64,000 nt of DNA, taken from Himantopus leucocephalus. Its lineage: Eukaryota; Chordata; Aves; Charadriiformes; Recurvirostridae. Positions 26,591 through 40,691 of this stretch are shown here, in pieces. The notes beneath the pieces are model-generated. The model was not told where the DNA came from. It saw nothing but the letters and a program-made list of their open reading frames with translations, and made no database searches. How positions within the stretch are numbered: position 1 is the stretch's first letter; every line of letters starts with the position of its first letter. Where the stretch lies: positions 27,959,918-28,023,917 of the forward strand of contig RSEF01000006.1 of assembly GCA_003993805.1 (NCBI GenBank). The letters are read 5' to 3'. Position numbers and translations under genes: made by a program.

Positions 26591-29500
26591 TGCCAGCCAA
26601 GCAGGGGTAGCTGGGAGGGAGAAATAAAATAGTTCTCCAGCCAGAACTGAAAGCAAGAGGAAGCTTTTTCTCAACCAAGGCATGAGAAAGCTGTAAAACA
26701 GCATGGTGTGTGCGGGAAGGAAATGGAGCCTGACGGGTTCATATCATGAAAGCACCAAGTGTAACCCATTAAAAGATTTTGCTATTACTTAGGGCAGTTG
26801 TAGCGTGAAGACACTGCAGGGTGGGAATCCTAGGTCTGATCATGCCCCCCTGGCGCGGGAGAGCCAGACCTGCTCCTCTGTGATATATGTCAGGGCTCTT
26901 TCAGAATACATACACGGTTTGTCCAGCATTCTTCTCCTCCCCTCCTCTCAGAAAGGGGAAAAAAATGAAAAAGGGAAGTTTATTTGTCCGTGAGGCCTTT
27001 TTAAACAGACAAGGTAATTACCTGAGTACATCTATTATATGCAGAGCTGCTCCAATCATCACAAAGCACGATTGCCAAACTATAATTAACTGAGGGGGGG
27101 AAAAAAAAAGAAAAAAACAAACACCCAACCCTGTTTAACTAACTTTAATGCAGGGACACAGGCCAAAAATTTCTATTGTCAATCCCGCCATGCAATGTCA
27201 GCGAGAGGGCTGGAGGCCAAGAGCAGGGCTTCGCCCTGAAATACGTATCCTTGGCTTTCCAGCTCCCTGTGTCAAAAATTCTTAACACTGTATTTTTTTA
27301 GAACTAGTCTACTATGGAGAGTTACTAAACATACATCAGCAGCCCAACAGAGCACTAACAGGAGTATGCGGCAATCAACTAAATGGACCGAGCGAGAGAC
27401 GAAAGGAAGATAGTGTGGGAGAATTTTAAGTGAATTGGTGTGTTCATAAAAAATGACAAATGGCCCAAAAGCCTCAAGGCCCCTGTTCATTCAGGAAAGA
27501 CAGAGAAGCGGTGCAAGCTCCGGGGGGGCGGTTAAAGCGTGCTGGGGCTGCAGAGCCTGTGGAGTCCCCAGAGCACAAATTCCACTTTTCCTCTCCACTT
27601 CTGTGCAGGTGGTGGTCTAAACACAGGCATTTCTCGAGATTAAGGACTGTAGCCTGTTTCTCTCCCAGCACAACTGTCTCCAGGGGAACAAGAAGCACCA
27701 GCAGGAGTGAGACAGGTCCGTAGTATCAACACCACAGCTGTGGTGCTGCCATGGGAGCCCCAGTCCTTTCACTTCCCGTGGCTGTTTGGGGTCCCTCCTG
27801 GCAATGGAAAGAGTAGCTGGACTGCAGGCGTCTACCCCCTTTTCTTCCTCAGGCTCCAAATGCTCTCAAGGTGAACCCTGGAAATACAGGATTCAACACC
27901 TGCTGAGAGAGCGGCTCAGTCCTAGTAGTCCATCAGTAGCCCACCACAGCCTCCAGCACCATGTAGTGCAGGAATAACGGAGCAGCCCTTTGTCTTTTTT
28001 TCTTTCTCTTTCAGTTCTGCCCAGTTCAGTTGTTACAGCTTCATGTGGCCTTTAGCTTTGTTTCTTGTGCCTCCACCATCCGTGCTCAGGGAAAGGCAGG
28101 AATTCAGCAGGCTGCATCCCTACTGCCTGTAGAGAGAGGGTTCATATGGAGCCCAGTCTGACCCAGTCCCTCCCTGCTTCTCCTTGGCCTTTGAGGAATT
28201 AGTGCAAAGCCGAAGCCAGCACATAAGTGGGGTGGATAACAGGGGAGTCTGAGCCTCGGTGTGCTGAAATCCCAACGCAATGTGACAGTGCAGACACAGT
28301 GTCATTCACAAGCCTAGAGACAGGGACCTCTGAGACTGCCGAGAGTGTCCCCAGAGGAAGAGAGATTGCCTGGAAAAACATTTTCTTCCTGCTCAGCCCT
28401 GTTCTGCCCTTCTCGTATGGCATCACATCCTCCCTAAACAGCAGAGGCTGTTCTAGGGCAGAGCCACACCATACAAGCGTGAACCGTTTGAGAATGGCAA
28501 CATGGGCAGATGTCTGCAACCATGGTCCCCACCGCTCCTCACACAGCACCAGGAACTGCTCCACTGCCTGCCACTGAGAAACCTCTGGGGTTTGCGGAGA
28601 TGTAGCTGCCTAGAGAGGAAAGATGTGCAAGAAGTATTGGGTGGGGGTAGCTAGTTAATGAATCACCTTGAGAGAAGTGCTCGTACATCCATAGGCTCAA
28701 TACCATCATTGTTCAGAGGCATTGGACTGGACAGGTTCTTACTGTTGTCATTACTCCAATAGCACTGTGCTAGGAACTTTTCAGACCCACTGGGATAAAC
28801 AATCACGGCCACCATTTAGTTCTGTTTAGAAATACACATAATCTACAATGGGGTAAGGCAGTTGCTTTAAGAAGCTCATACTGTTGGATAGCAGCCAACT
28901 ATGTACTGTACTCACGGAACAAATAAAAAAAAATAAACACTGTACTCACAGAACAGCCATGCCAGCTCTCTTTGCAGACGAGAGAGCAGTAGCAGCAAAG
29001 CCAGGTCACTACGGCTTGTTCTTTAAACCACATCAAAGCATCCAGTGACTGGAGAGAATTACAGAAGACCGTAGCAGGCAGAAAGAGAAACACTTCATTT
29101 CCCCTGCCCCACCTCCATGTAATTCCACGGAGCTCAAAGTCAATTTGTCCTGACTTCCACAAGCGTGGAAGGAGAATCGGGAGTCACATATCTATTTATT
29201 ATAGCGCTAAAAGGGAAAAAATCAAGCAGACGGTAAAGCAATGGCTTTCTTTTTTTAATTTCTCCAGCCCTAAAGTTATTGGGACATGCATTCAAGGAAG
29301 CCTCCAGAGACACCCCAGTCCTGCAGTTGACTTCCCCCATTGAGCAGATTGCTTAGTTGCATTTACGCTACCTGACCCAGTTTCATCTCCCTGTTTGAAG
29401 AGAAAACAAAATCGCACAGAAAACCAGGCACAGCCCAGATGCACTTAGGGAGGCTTTGGACTGTGAATCACATTGAAAGGAAACTTGAGGAAAAGAGAGA

Positions 29501-30185
29501 CCTCATTTTACCCTTTACAAAAGGAATTGGTATCATATTTACTTTCACAGTGACTTAACCTCCCCCCACCTTCCTCTTTGCACCAGATTTCACCCTCACT
29601 AACTAGGTTAAAACCACACACGCCTGTTTTAAAGCTGCTGTAACTTCGTGCTTGTTGTAGGTCAAGGCAAGATCTGTGTGAGCAAATTATCGTCTACACT
29701 TACTTCTAGCAGGGAAAGATGCTTAACCTCAAGATGCTTGTCTGCAAGAACTCCAAAGCCCTCTGCCAAAATGAGGAGCCTTTTAAAAGTTAAGGTCACT
29801 GACTTCAGTGTTAAAAACCTGGATATCCCACTGCTTCACACATCTCCCAACCTTTTCTGTGGCCAAAGATCCAGTCCCCAGCCCTTCAGCTCACACCTAA
29901 GTGCACGTGTGTTCATTTTGAGGGGGTCAATGGCAGAGAGACTAACTTTTCCACCAGTTTATGCAAACCCTACCAACCTACACAAACCTAAACTAAATTT
30001 ACTTCAGAGTCTTTCCCCACATCATGCTTTGTGGCTGGTCTGACCACAGCCAGAGGGACTGTTCCCAAACTTTTGCCTACGGAATGTCATAATATGGCCT
30101 TACAATTGAGAATGAGAATGAATGGACTTGGGCTTCAAATGAGAAATAACTCCCAGTTGTCACAGGAGGAAGAGCTTCACTTCAC

Positions 30186-30230
30186 GTATGTGTGTGTGGA
30201 CACACGTGCGCATGTGCTCTCCCACACATG
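30186..30230. repeat. Imperfect TG/CA-rich inverted tract
   Basis: TATGTGTGTGTGGACACACG is followed by TGCGCATGTGC and CCCACACATG. Partly self-complementary, mostly alternating purine-pyrimidine. No known element. Confidence 0.6.
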
Positions 30231-33200
30231 TAACAGCCCAAATTTTGCCTATTTGCAACCAAAACAGACAAACGTCAGGCAGCAAGTTTCTCCCTCTACT
30301 TTGTGTGATGTGTACAAAACACATCATAGTGTCCTATTTTCCCTGGCATTTTTAAAAGTGAGAGCTCTAGAGTAATTTAATGTCCCCATTTACCACACTT
30401 TTTATTGAATACAGAAATCAATAACAAACTGCTGGTCAATAAAGAGCTGCTTATGGAAGGCAAAAGCTTCTTGCAGGTGCTAAAAAGGAAAAAACAGAGG
30501 AATAATTAATATGTGTTTGACAGTGGCCACCGGGCTGTAGCTAATAAGGGGAATGTATCATCTGTTAGGAGAAAGTTTTCATTTCACAGATGCCTTGAAG
30601 ACCTGGGGACATTTCTCCGGCTGCCTGCAAGAGCCAGGCATAGGTAGTTACCATCTCGGATGGATGTTTTAGCCAAGCAAGGAAAAAATTTTTGCACTTC
30701 TTTGAAAGTAGTTATCGCTTGCACAGAATTGTTTCCTTCAGTCCCCAGCAAGTCAAAAAGCAGGTCTTACATTCCTGAGAAGTGGGATTGAGATCCTAGT
30801 GCCCCCATCATCACGTGGCTGCATCCGTTGTCTCATTAGGGTTTATATCCTCCTCCCTCTCCAACACAGATCTTCTAATCTTTACTGCCTGACTTAAAAG
30901 CAGATGCTAACTGCAGCATATCACCCACGGTTCAGTGGTCTTGGTGCCATCCAGCAGAGCAGGCTGACATAAGCCCTGCCCAGTTCATTACAGAAGTGAC
31001 TTCATTCTGCCCTACTGAACTGGAGAGGACCCTGGTCACCCCTGACAGGCTGGCGTCGGCTCATGGGGATAAAGCAAAAGGGAGAGGAAGAAAAATGTTA
31101 TGGTGGGTACTCTGTAAAATATAAGTGCTGCTAAAAACTGAGCCCTCAAACTGATGGAGGAATAAACGCATCAACTGACATTCACAAACGAGTTATTCCA
31201 TTTTTAAGAACCTCCTCTATTCCCTCTGGTTTCCAAATCCAGCAGCGAAGCACTCTGGATAGTCAGGGTACAGCAATCACCTCTGCTCAACCTCGCTTTA
31301 GAGACCCAGAGATCCAAACGGCGCTGAATTCCCACAGGCCCAGGTGCTGTGCACAATCTTTATTTAGACAGATTATAATCTGATTTCTTTTTTCCGGATG
31401 AAGGCAGAAAGGTGAAAGAAGGGGATTGCACCAGGAAACAGGGAGTCTACAAGGCAGATTTCAACTCCTTTGCCTTGACAGTCAGGCTCTATCGGTAAGG
31501 TTTTGCGGACATATTCCTGCTGTGTTATATCACTATCCAAACAATTCAAATGCACCTTCTGCCTTCTTTTGCTCCATAAGCTTTTATTTTCTCCTTCAGT
31601 GCTATCATATTTTAGTTAGAAGTGATCACTCCACATTATCCCACTGTTCTGACCCTTCAGGTGCCTCAGCTATTAGATTATATGGCCCCGTCCGTGAAGA
31701 CAAGGATATCGATATTATTTATACATCCATCCTGATGAACCGCTAACCACTACAAGATCACCTTGAAGGAGGAGGCATTTAAAATGCCTAAGAAATGAAA
31801 TTTAGAGGGAAAAAAAGACAAAACCAAAAAGAAATGAGGTTTTTGCCTGCATGGGGTACCAGTCCATGGAATAACAGCCTTCAGCAAAGATTACCTCCTT
31901 CTGATAAGGAGAAGTTGCTGCTGCTGTTATTTTTATAGAAGTGAGTATGAACAAAAGACTGAGCTGTTCAGGTAGGAGAAATAATTGAGCCTGTAATCAG
32001 TTATATGTCTCCAGATGGAGGCTCATTAGCTTTTTTAGGCAACATATATTAAAATTCTGACAAGTTCATACCAAAGTCCAAACAGCTCAAATACCTCCCC
32101 AGCATGCCTGTGGCCTATAAGGATCTTTTTTAACCCTCGCCGCTGTAATGTTTTAGTTAGAGGCGATGCGAATGCTCCAGCTCTGAACCCAATCCATACA
32201 CAGCAGCAATGTGAAGGCATCAGGATGTAAACAGACTGACATTTGGTATATTTAAGGTTTAATCTATATGTAAATTTCCTGAACATACTTCAATAAAAAA
32301 TAATTCAGAAAAATTTATGTTTACAAGTTCAGTTGTGATTCTTTATGTCTTTAACTAATGGTCTTAGATCTGTGCTGTTGTATTTTATAACACCGAGTTG
32401 ATAGATCATTTGAACAGGAGCAGAACTGAACATTTCTTTTTGCGAAAACAAAAGAGGCCTGAGAGATTTTGTTAGATGAGTAACAAGCAGTGGTAAGGCA
32501 CACAAGACCTCTAGCAAGTTTAAGTCTCTTGTGAGCAAGGCATCTCTGAACTGGCGCAGGAAGAATATAAAAACCACATGGATGACCACCTTAGCTTTTA
32601 AGTCATGTGTCCTGCTGAACCCTTCCCGTTTGCCTGCTTCATCTCCAACCATTTATTAATACGAGGTGGACAATCCACTCCTTCACATAGGTTACATGTG
32701 AAGGGTGGGTCATTATTCCAAGTACTGGGACTGACTCCCGAGAAGCTGTTGAGCTATAAAATCAAACTACAGGGCATTTCCCACCTGCTGCTAAACATCA
32801 TCTGGTCTACACGTATTAGAGTTGGAATTTTAATATCCCATGATATAGGTGAAATGAGTCGTGACCAGCAGAAAGCTTAAATCTTTGTTCATACAAGCAG
32901 TGGTAAATGTGAACAGTCAAAAATAACTCCCAGTATGGGCAAAAGAAACACCATTACAGTTTAGAACACAGTTTGGTCTCCGTCAGTTTCTGGTCTCTAG
33001 CAGTGGCCAGCAGTAGATGTTCATGGGAAGAGTAAGAATCAGAGCAAGGTCAGTGATCGTTCCCGAGACCGGACTCTCACTCCTTATAAGCAGTGGCTGA
33101 GTAAATCCTCTCTCAGTGGGCACAGAATTGCTTGGATTTTGTTGGACTACTTCATCCTTTAGCCTTACTCAAATTGTTGGTTAAAAACACCATTTAAAAC

Positions 33201-33671
33201 GGGTTGAAGGTTGTCCATCTGAGGCCGTACCAGCACATGAGATGTTTCAGCCTAGCCAACACACTATTTTGCAGATGGTAGAGGGACCATCTGACGATGC
33301 AGTAAACACTTAACAGCCTCCAAGGGTTCCTCCAGCACCCAGCTAACAGCTTGGGGTTTCCACCCTGCCCAAGTGGAAGGGTGCAGGTAGGACATCCTGT
33401 CTCCTGTACATCTCTGAGTAAGCTTCCACATCTGAGTGGTAGGAGCTTCCCTGAGAACTAAGTTGCTGTCACATCCAGGCACATCCATAGGTGGGGAAGG
33501 GACATACCTATGTAGCATGTGCCACCTGCAGCACCCCAATCCTGGGATCCACTCCGCACACACATGCAGCTGCCTCCATCACCCCAAAGCCCATGGAGAA
33601 GAGGTGCCACCACTGCATGGAGAAGATGGTGCCAGTGTTTTTAAGTCATGACTGTGACTAAACTGAGGCAC

Positions 33672-33711
33672 TCACGGAATCACGGAATCACGGAATCACG
33701 GAATCACGGAA
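33672..33711 (-). repeat. Five 8-bp units TCACGGAA, likely CR1 3' tail
   Basis: Five exact tandem copies of an 8-bp unit, TCACGGAA. CR1 elements end in tandem 8-bp units of the ATTCTATG or ATTCTGTG kind; in reverse complement these read CATAGAAT or CACAGAAT, and CACGGAAT is a one-base variant. The array abuts an assembly gap and CR1 coding sequence resumes on the far side, so it is best read as the 3' tail of one antisense CR1. Confidence 0.75.
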
Positions 33712-33714
33712 TTT

Positions 33715-33814
33715 NNNNNNNNNNNNNNNNNNNNNNNNNNNNNNNNNNNNNNNNNNNNNNNNNNNNNNNNNNNNNNNNNNNNNNNNNNNNNNNNNNNNNN
33801 NNNNNNNNNNNNNN
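33715..33814. other. Assembly gap, exactly 100 N
   Basis: A run of exactly 100 N, the usual placeholder for a gap of unknown size. It lies between a CR1 3' tail array and CR1 ORF2 coding sequence of matching orientation, so the missing DNA is probably the CR1 body, which could be well over 1 kb. Confidence 0.97.
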
Positions 33815-33859
33815 GAAGGCATTCAGTAGCTCTGCCTTCTCTGTGTCTTTCACCACTCA
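33815..33859 (-). mobile_element. CR1 ORF2 fragment (reverse-transcriptase region) beside the gap
   Basis: Read on the minus strand this gives VVKDTEKAELLNAF, the conserved segment just before the CR1 reverse-transcriptase core (family form close to DKEKAEVLNAFF). It ends at the gap. To the right the CR1 resemblance stops (a stop codon precedes VVKD), so the insertion is probably 5'-truncated here. The fragment plus the tail at 33672-33711 bracket one element. Confidence 0.75.
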
Positions 33860-36800
33860 GGAGAGCTTCCCAGCTTATGCCCCAACTCTGTGTCAGCACA
33901 TAACACTTACCTCTCCCTGTCCGTCAGCGCAGTTGTCTTTTGAATAGGCACACAGACCAGCAGGGCTGCTCCAGCTGGATCTCCAGTCTGGAAAATCAGA
34001 GACAAGGACTTTGGAGACCTCTGTGTAGATCACGTGCCCCACAGTCCAAACACAGACTACAATTACTTGAACATTTGCTGAAAGTGAGAAACCAAAATAT
34101 CATGGAGGTCCATAGCATTGCCGCAAACTCTAACCAAACCAGTGTCAGGTCAAGAGCATTCCCAAAGACATTCAGCACCGTTGGCAGGAGCTGAGACCTC
34201 CAGAAGATCTGGCTAAACTGAGTACAAAAAGAATCAATTTGCATCAGAGACATCATATTAAGGCCAGAAAAGGACCTTAAAAAAAAAGACATAGGTCACT
34301 CCCTCCTCTAGTTCCTCCTGCAATGAGAACAATAACTCTCCAAGACAGCCAGCCTTGATTGAAAGTCTTCAAGCAATGGAAATTCATCATTCCATTAACT
34401 CTCACAATTTCTCATTTCCATGGCAGCAAAACAGTAGTTCTCATGCAAGCTGAGAAGCAGGCATGTTGAAAGGAAATGCTCATACATATAGAAGGAATGA
34501 ATCACAAATGCTCATGCTTAATATTCGTTTAAATATCTCACGCTAACATGCAGGTTATAAACAAGACACCTAACAATTTTCAGATCTTTATCTAGATGGA
34601 AAAATGTTCTTTTTAATCTTAAATCCTGTATAATGTATGAAATGCTAAAATATGTACTTTTCCAAGTCATTCATATTCAGGTGGTTTAATTGCCTAGTTC
34701 GGCAGGAGCTACATTAGTTAGCTGCATGTAATTTTCAGACTATTTTATTCATATTATGTTTGTAGAAAGACCGAAAAAATTGATTGTATGCACTTTGATG
34801 GCTTTGTCTTAAAAAGTAGGAATATTTACATGCCATATCTGATTAAAAATTTACCAGTTAGCAATACTGAATTATTTCAAGGTAAAATACATGAAGAGTA
34901 CACGTAGGTAAGTTAAGAGCAAACCTGTTGCAAGCAAAATCAATAAAAATATTCATTAAAAACCTTGGCCGTTCAGAGTTAATGGTTCTCTTAGAAGGCT
35001 CTCAAACACCTTAAGGGGAAGACAATGCACACTGAAGACATTTAATTAACCTTAACGCTGACCCCCATAGCAATAACATTCACGTATCTTGCAATCATTA
35101 TTTCTTTCCTGTCTGCTATAGCAGACAGGAGACCTCTGAGAGCACACTTTCTCATCGCCTTTTCATCACACAGGTCTTTCCATGCTTTTCTAAATTTCTC
35201 CAAGATAAGCATAAGGTACACTTAATGAAATCACACAAGGAATCATAAGCAATGGAATAAGATTAAAGATAAACATAGATGGAGTTCATGTCTTCTGCTG
35301 GGATGGGAAAATCTTCAAGATGAGAAGATGATCTGTAGTAATGCAAATGCAGCTGTTCCTCTCCCCAGGAGATCGATGAAGAGGGGGGAAGAGTTATAGG
35401 GAGAGACAATTACATGGTTCTGGGAATGAGGAACACTGCCAGACCACCCTCTTGCCTTGGTTCCCAGTTTGTAAGAAGTAATAACCAGGGCTTTCCCATG
35501 GGCACCAAAGTAGCAAGCCCTATGCAGGTAAGATGAGGGATGGGAGGAAGAGACTGGTTCAGGTTCCATCTCCAGAAACCTCCCAGGTTTCTAATAACAC
35601 TCTTTGTAATCTACCCCCAACGACACTGTAACCATGATGAGACCCTCAGACTGGGAGTTGTTAGAGGTTTATTCACTAAAAGCTTTTCAACTTCCAAATG
35701 CACAGCAAATTCACACATGAGTGTCAAGAGCTCCTGAAAAAATACTATTTGGAAAAAGAAAAAAGCTGAGGATTTTAAGAGGTGAATGAGAAATTCCTGC
35801 TGTGGGAGGGGATGTAAGAAAAGTGTCATTTCCTTGCCCCACAAAGAATACTCACAAAGGAAGCCAGATAAGTCTTAAAAAGGCAGATCTGCTAAAAGCT
35901 GACATGTTTTAAGCCTTCAGCTGCACTGAAGGAAGCACAAAAAACACATTTGAAAGGTGTATTTGGAAGTTTTTTGGAGAAAAAGAGAACTACCTCTTCT
36001 GCACCATAACAAAATAGACTTCCTAAGACAGCCTAGTTATGGGAAATAGTGCCATAAAAGGAATGAAGACCATTTAGGAGAGTAAAATTTGGTGTAACAT
36101 GAATTATTTTTCCTTGACTGGCAAAGGCAGTATACTTACACTGTACTGGGTGGCAACAGAGAAACTAACCCAAAAATCCTCTTAAGTCAATGAAGAGGCT
36201 GCCAATGACTTTCTCAGACTATAAATCCAGTCCCAAAGAAGATAAGTGCAATGTGTGTACTTTCTGTCATTGATAAATGATGGAACTGAGGAGAGCTATT
36301 TTCCAGCTATAACCAGTTCCTTTGAATTCAGCCAAGTGCAATCCATGGCTGAAAGCAACGTCCTCTGAAATGCAGCCTCTGCTGGGGCAGGACATGGATT
36401 TTTTAAAGAGTGCAATACAGCAGCACAATCTGCTTTAAAGACAAGAGCAGCTCAAACACTCACACATTGACAAGAGCATGTGCCATTATCTGGTTGACCC
36501 CGTAGCCCATGATTGCCCAAAGATGTATGGATATATTTTAACATCTGGAAATCTCAGAGCAAACGCAAGTGCTTGCATAGCCTCTCCCAGGATGCCTAGG
36601 TTTGCCCAGAACCTGGAATTTGGTTTCAACAGAGATTATATGGTTTCTTCAATCACCAGACCCACTCCCTCGGAAGATGCTAAGATGAAGTCAGCTCAAT
36701 CCTAATTCATTTATGAGACTTGAAGTGATGATAGGCCAAGGCCTTACAACCTGACAACTGTGGCCTTTTGCATCCATATATGAAGCAAAATATCTGAACT

Positions 36801-39800
36801 CATTACTTGCTGGAGCAGACAGCATCTGTTATATCATGTCATCATGCAGACTGTCAAAACAAATGACCTGGAAAGATCAATACTGGTAAGAGACACCAGG
36901 GGAGAGGCAGACAGATGGCTTAGATGGGAGAAGCCAAACACTTCATCGAGGCTCTGGTTTGTGCTCATCGTGTCTTGGTTGTTTCCTTAGACCTGACTTT
37001 TTGGAGTGTCCAGACCCTGCCTGTGAGAGCTGGAATATCACTGCTGTTGTTTCACTGGTGGAAACTAAGCTCTACAATTATCCCCAACACCCAGACTTTG
37101 ACAGTGCTCACTAAGAGTGAGTCTAGTGACACATCACAGCAGTAAGTTTGGTCCCGTTCTTTGAACCAGACATGGAAGGCCCAGGCAACACCCCCTGCCT
37201 GAATTACCTGCTCTTGAACACCCATCCAACCCATCTATTCTGGGTGTTAGACCAAATCCCAGTGACTCCAAGTACTTTTTCATCAAACTGCAGAAGAATC
37301 TACCTGGCAGCAGATATGAATGGCTTTCTGATAAGTACTCCCTCCCTGCCCTTTGAGATCCATATGCTGCTAATAGCCCAGCTATTGAGTCGTATTGGAA
37401 AACAGTGGAGATTTTTTGCTCTGCCAGCTCTTGCTTTGAGTCTAACTGCTAGTTCAATGCTGTCATGGACTTTTGCCTTCTTACATACAATATTTTGCTA
37501 TTCAAAGCAGGAAAAACATGAGAAAAAAACCCTCATCCCAGAAGGAAATTAGCATCTGGCAGCCTAATAACCCATTCTCTGCAGTACATGCAGGGAGGTG
37601 TAATTAAAGCCATAAAATATTCAGAATTGATTTCTGCATTTGGAAGATACACTCACAACATAACTTATGATGGTTGCTGCTGTGTGCCTGGGAGAGGAAT
37701 TCTCCCCCAAAAAGCTGTTCTCTCTTGGAAGACTGCTGGTCCCATCCTGCCTTTCCCAGGGGAGGTGAAGGTTGGATAACCCAGGCAGAAAATAAGTTCA
37801 GCTCCTGCCCAGCCCCTATCCACATCTCAAGCAGTCACAGCTCAGTGCTTCAAAATGTGAGCTGGGCTCTGTTCCTGCAAAAACCTCCTCGAGTATGTTT
37901 ATGCCGTCCTCCAAACGCACACCCAAGCCTGGCGGCATGTCCTGCAGCAGCGCTGTGCCCACGCACAGCAGTAACCAGCCCCTGCTCACCCACTCGGCAG
38001 CAACTGAGCTCAACAGCAAAGCAAGACACCGGCAGATTAACGAGATGTGCTCACAGATTCACAGTTCTGGTGGAATTGGTCCCCCGTTCCCCAGAGGCTG
38101 ATGTTTTAGCAATGCACCTCGTGGCACAGTGAAGTTTGCAAGTCTCCTCCCACCCTGCCAATGTCAGCACTCCTTTAAACTTCCCACCTGCAGTTTCCCA
38201 TAGACAAAAAGACTGCCCAGACCCAGGATTTTGTTTTGATGGTCTTGGTTTTGTTCGATAAGTGTGAAAGTCTCCTCGAGTCTGTCATGTTCCCTTTAAA
38301 AGGAAAACAAATTCCCTAATTTATAAAGTTTTAAAAGAAGCATGAGAAGTCAGGATGAAAAAACCTTTCAAGCAGAGTTCACTGGCAATAGCTTTTTAAG
38401 CTGTACAGTAAACAGAAAGTATCTGATCTGCCTTAAGAAGAGATCCTTAAACTCTGTATCACATTTTTGCTCCTCTGCTTTGTACCCCTATCCCAGCCAC
38501 TGCAGTGACAGCTTTGCCAGCTCCCACTCATCCCGCTGCAGGGCAGGGTTGTGAAACCGGTGTTCTCCTTGCAAAGCCAAAGCAGGTACTTTCTTCTGTG
38601 TACTGGCCTGCTTATGAAAAGAGGGGAGGGGAGGTAGCTGCTGCAGCCAGCAATGCTACGGTCACAAAAGAAACAGGATCTATCTTGAAACACCTTGGTA
38701 GGAGATCGCCAGGTTGATGCCTCCTGCTGAGTCTCCATCCACCTCAAGACAAGAAAGAAGATGAGACGCCCTATAGCCAGGACTGTCTCTGCTGCACGAG
38801 ACAGTTATCCCAACCGATTACATGGAACAAAACCCGCTACCAAACCCTGGACATCAGAGCCAGCAACTGCAAGAGTTTACTTTAAAACCCAGTAGTTTCT
38901 CTCACTGTATTTCATGATGAGAACCAGAAATTCTTCTTCTATGTGTAGCTAAGAGAGCAAACGCAGCCTGAGGTCCACCCTGCGGCCAGCTCTCAGCTAG
39001 AACAAAACTGTTCCCACAATCCAGCAAAAATTTTCTTCTGGTTCTCTCAAAAAAAAAGCTGTCTTTTAGAGAACATCAGATGACTCTTCTTGATTTACAG
39101 CTACAGTCTTCAGGAGATGTAAGAAATAATAGTGACCTGCTTCTGAAATGTCTTGCTTCTGAAAGCCAAAAACAATTTAAATAAAAAAATCATTGATCAG
39201 TATTCTCCCACCATTTTTTGCCAGTTAAGCCTGTAAGTTAGTGTGCCTTAAAAAATACGCCAAAGAGTGCATGGGCTCAGCCTTGGCTGTTCACCTGTGA
39301 AAAATAAAATCTGCTTAATTTTTATGTGGTAATAATTATGTGACTTATTTTTGGAAGTAAATAATTCAGGAAGGATGAGACGCGCAACACAGAAGAATGG
39401 GCCGTGCCCGTGTTTTGCCTACTGATAAGGGAGGGTTTTGCTGTCCCTTGGAATGCCTGCAGCACCAGCATTAACCTCGGCGAGCATCTTGAGAGAGAAA
39501 TAAAAAGAGCCCTCCCAGCAAAGCTAAATTCCACTGCCATCTGACATGTTTCTTTTTATCTATACATTTGTCTAATTAAGAAGATATAGTGCCGTTTTAA
39601 TTTTCATATAAACTCTTAACTTCAATGGGGATGCATTCTGCAAACCAAACAAGGATTTATTAAGATAATAAAGCAAGCACTTCATAAAAATTTAAATGCC
39701 TGCTACGAGCCTCTTTTTTGTGGAACTAAGAGGCCACGAAAATCTCTTAAACTGGGGGAGGGACCTGCAGTAGTAAACAGCCTCAGCAAGCCCGTGTCCG

Positions 39801-40685
39801 AGCGCGGGTGTGAAGTCCGTGAGTGCAGGGGTGGCTTCCCACATCTGAGGCCGCTCGCCCCCCGCGACACCCAGACCTCAGCAGGATTTTAGCTGTGTGC
39901 CAGCTTTGCACCTTTTCGAGCACAGGGGTGCACTGGTTTAAATTAATTGATTCATTTACAAGGACCTCGGCTAGGGGGAAAGCATATTAGTTTCTTTTGC
40001 TTGTGCTGCATCGTCTGTTTATAACAACATAGTTAATCAAAGGAAGGGGAGATGAAGATCTTTTTTTGCCAGTGTGGCAGGAAAGACCGTGAAGCTTTAA
40101 TTGACCCCCCGAGAGACAAAGTGAAAAGCTTGTGGAATGAGTTGAATTTTTAACACAAGGGCACATTTTCCTTTCAGTTCTGCTCTGGAGACTAGAAGAA
40201 AGGGTCGCGCTCCCAGCGCCCAGCGCCCTGGGTGCAGCTGCTGTGCCACCTCCTCACCTGAGCTGTTTCAGGAGCGATGCAGATATTAATACCTCCGGGT
40301 AGTGACTCACAATAATCCCTTAAGCCCCATAATTGAAAAAAATGGCCACTGCTGACTAATGATTCTGGAGGCCGGGGCATAATGAATTGAGTTCTGCATA
40401 AGGTGTCTGAGGATTTTAAAGTTGTGAGTAGCTCTGCCTCACTCGTCTGGGCTATGCAAGGTCCTCCAAGACCAGGACTGCAAGGGACCGAGGATGCTGT
40501 GCCGAATGCCACGTCCCCCATCCCCTCCCCATACACGGAGACACTGAGGTGGGTTTAGTGGTCACAGCACTGCATCAGGATCCCAGCAGGGTGGGTGAGG
40601 AGGGATCAATGGAGCTTGTGACTGAAGGAAAATTTTGCAAAATTAAAGAGGTTGAGAGAAGGGACAATATCACACTATCACACAC

Positions 40686-40691
40686 TTTTTT

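Larger units (their letters stand above)
24651..33671. other. Intergenic; one CpG-rich cluster and possible conserved stretch
   Basis: No gene. It holds the TG/CA tracts at 25.1 and 30.2 kb, the CpG cluster at 26.3-26.6 kb, a short imperfect duplication of CTGTACTCACxGAACA at about 28907-28955, and an AT-rich stretch at 31880-32330 that might be a conserved element. Confidence 0.5.

Noticed and set aside
33672..33711. Tandem 8-bp array as a CRISPR-like or satellite array
   Set aside because: No spacers and only five units; orientation and flanking CR1 coding sequence identify it as a CR1 tail.
37148..37552. 134-codon open frame with hydrophobic stretches
   Set aside because: The hydrophobic part (LPALALSLTASSMLSW) could be read as a membrane segment, but there is no family match, no splice signals and no neighbouring exon.
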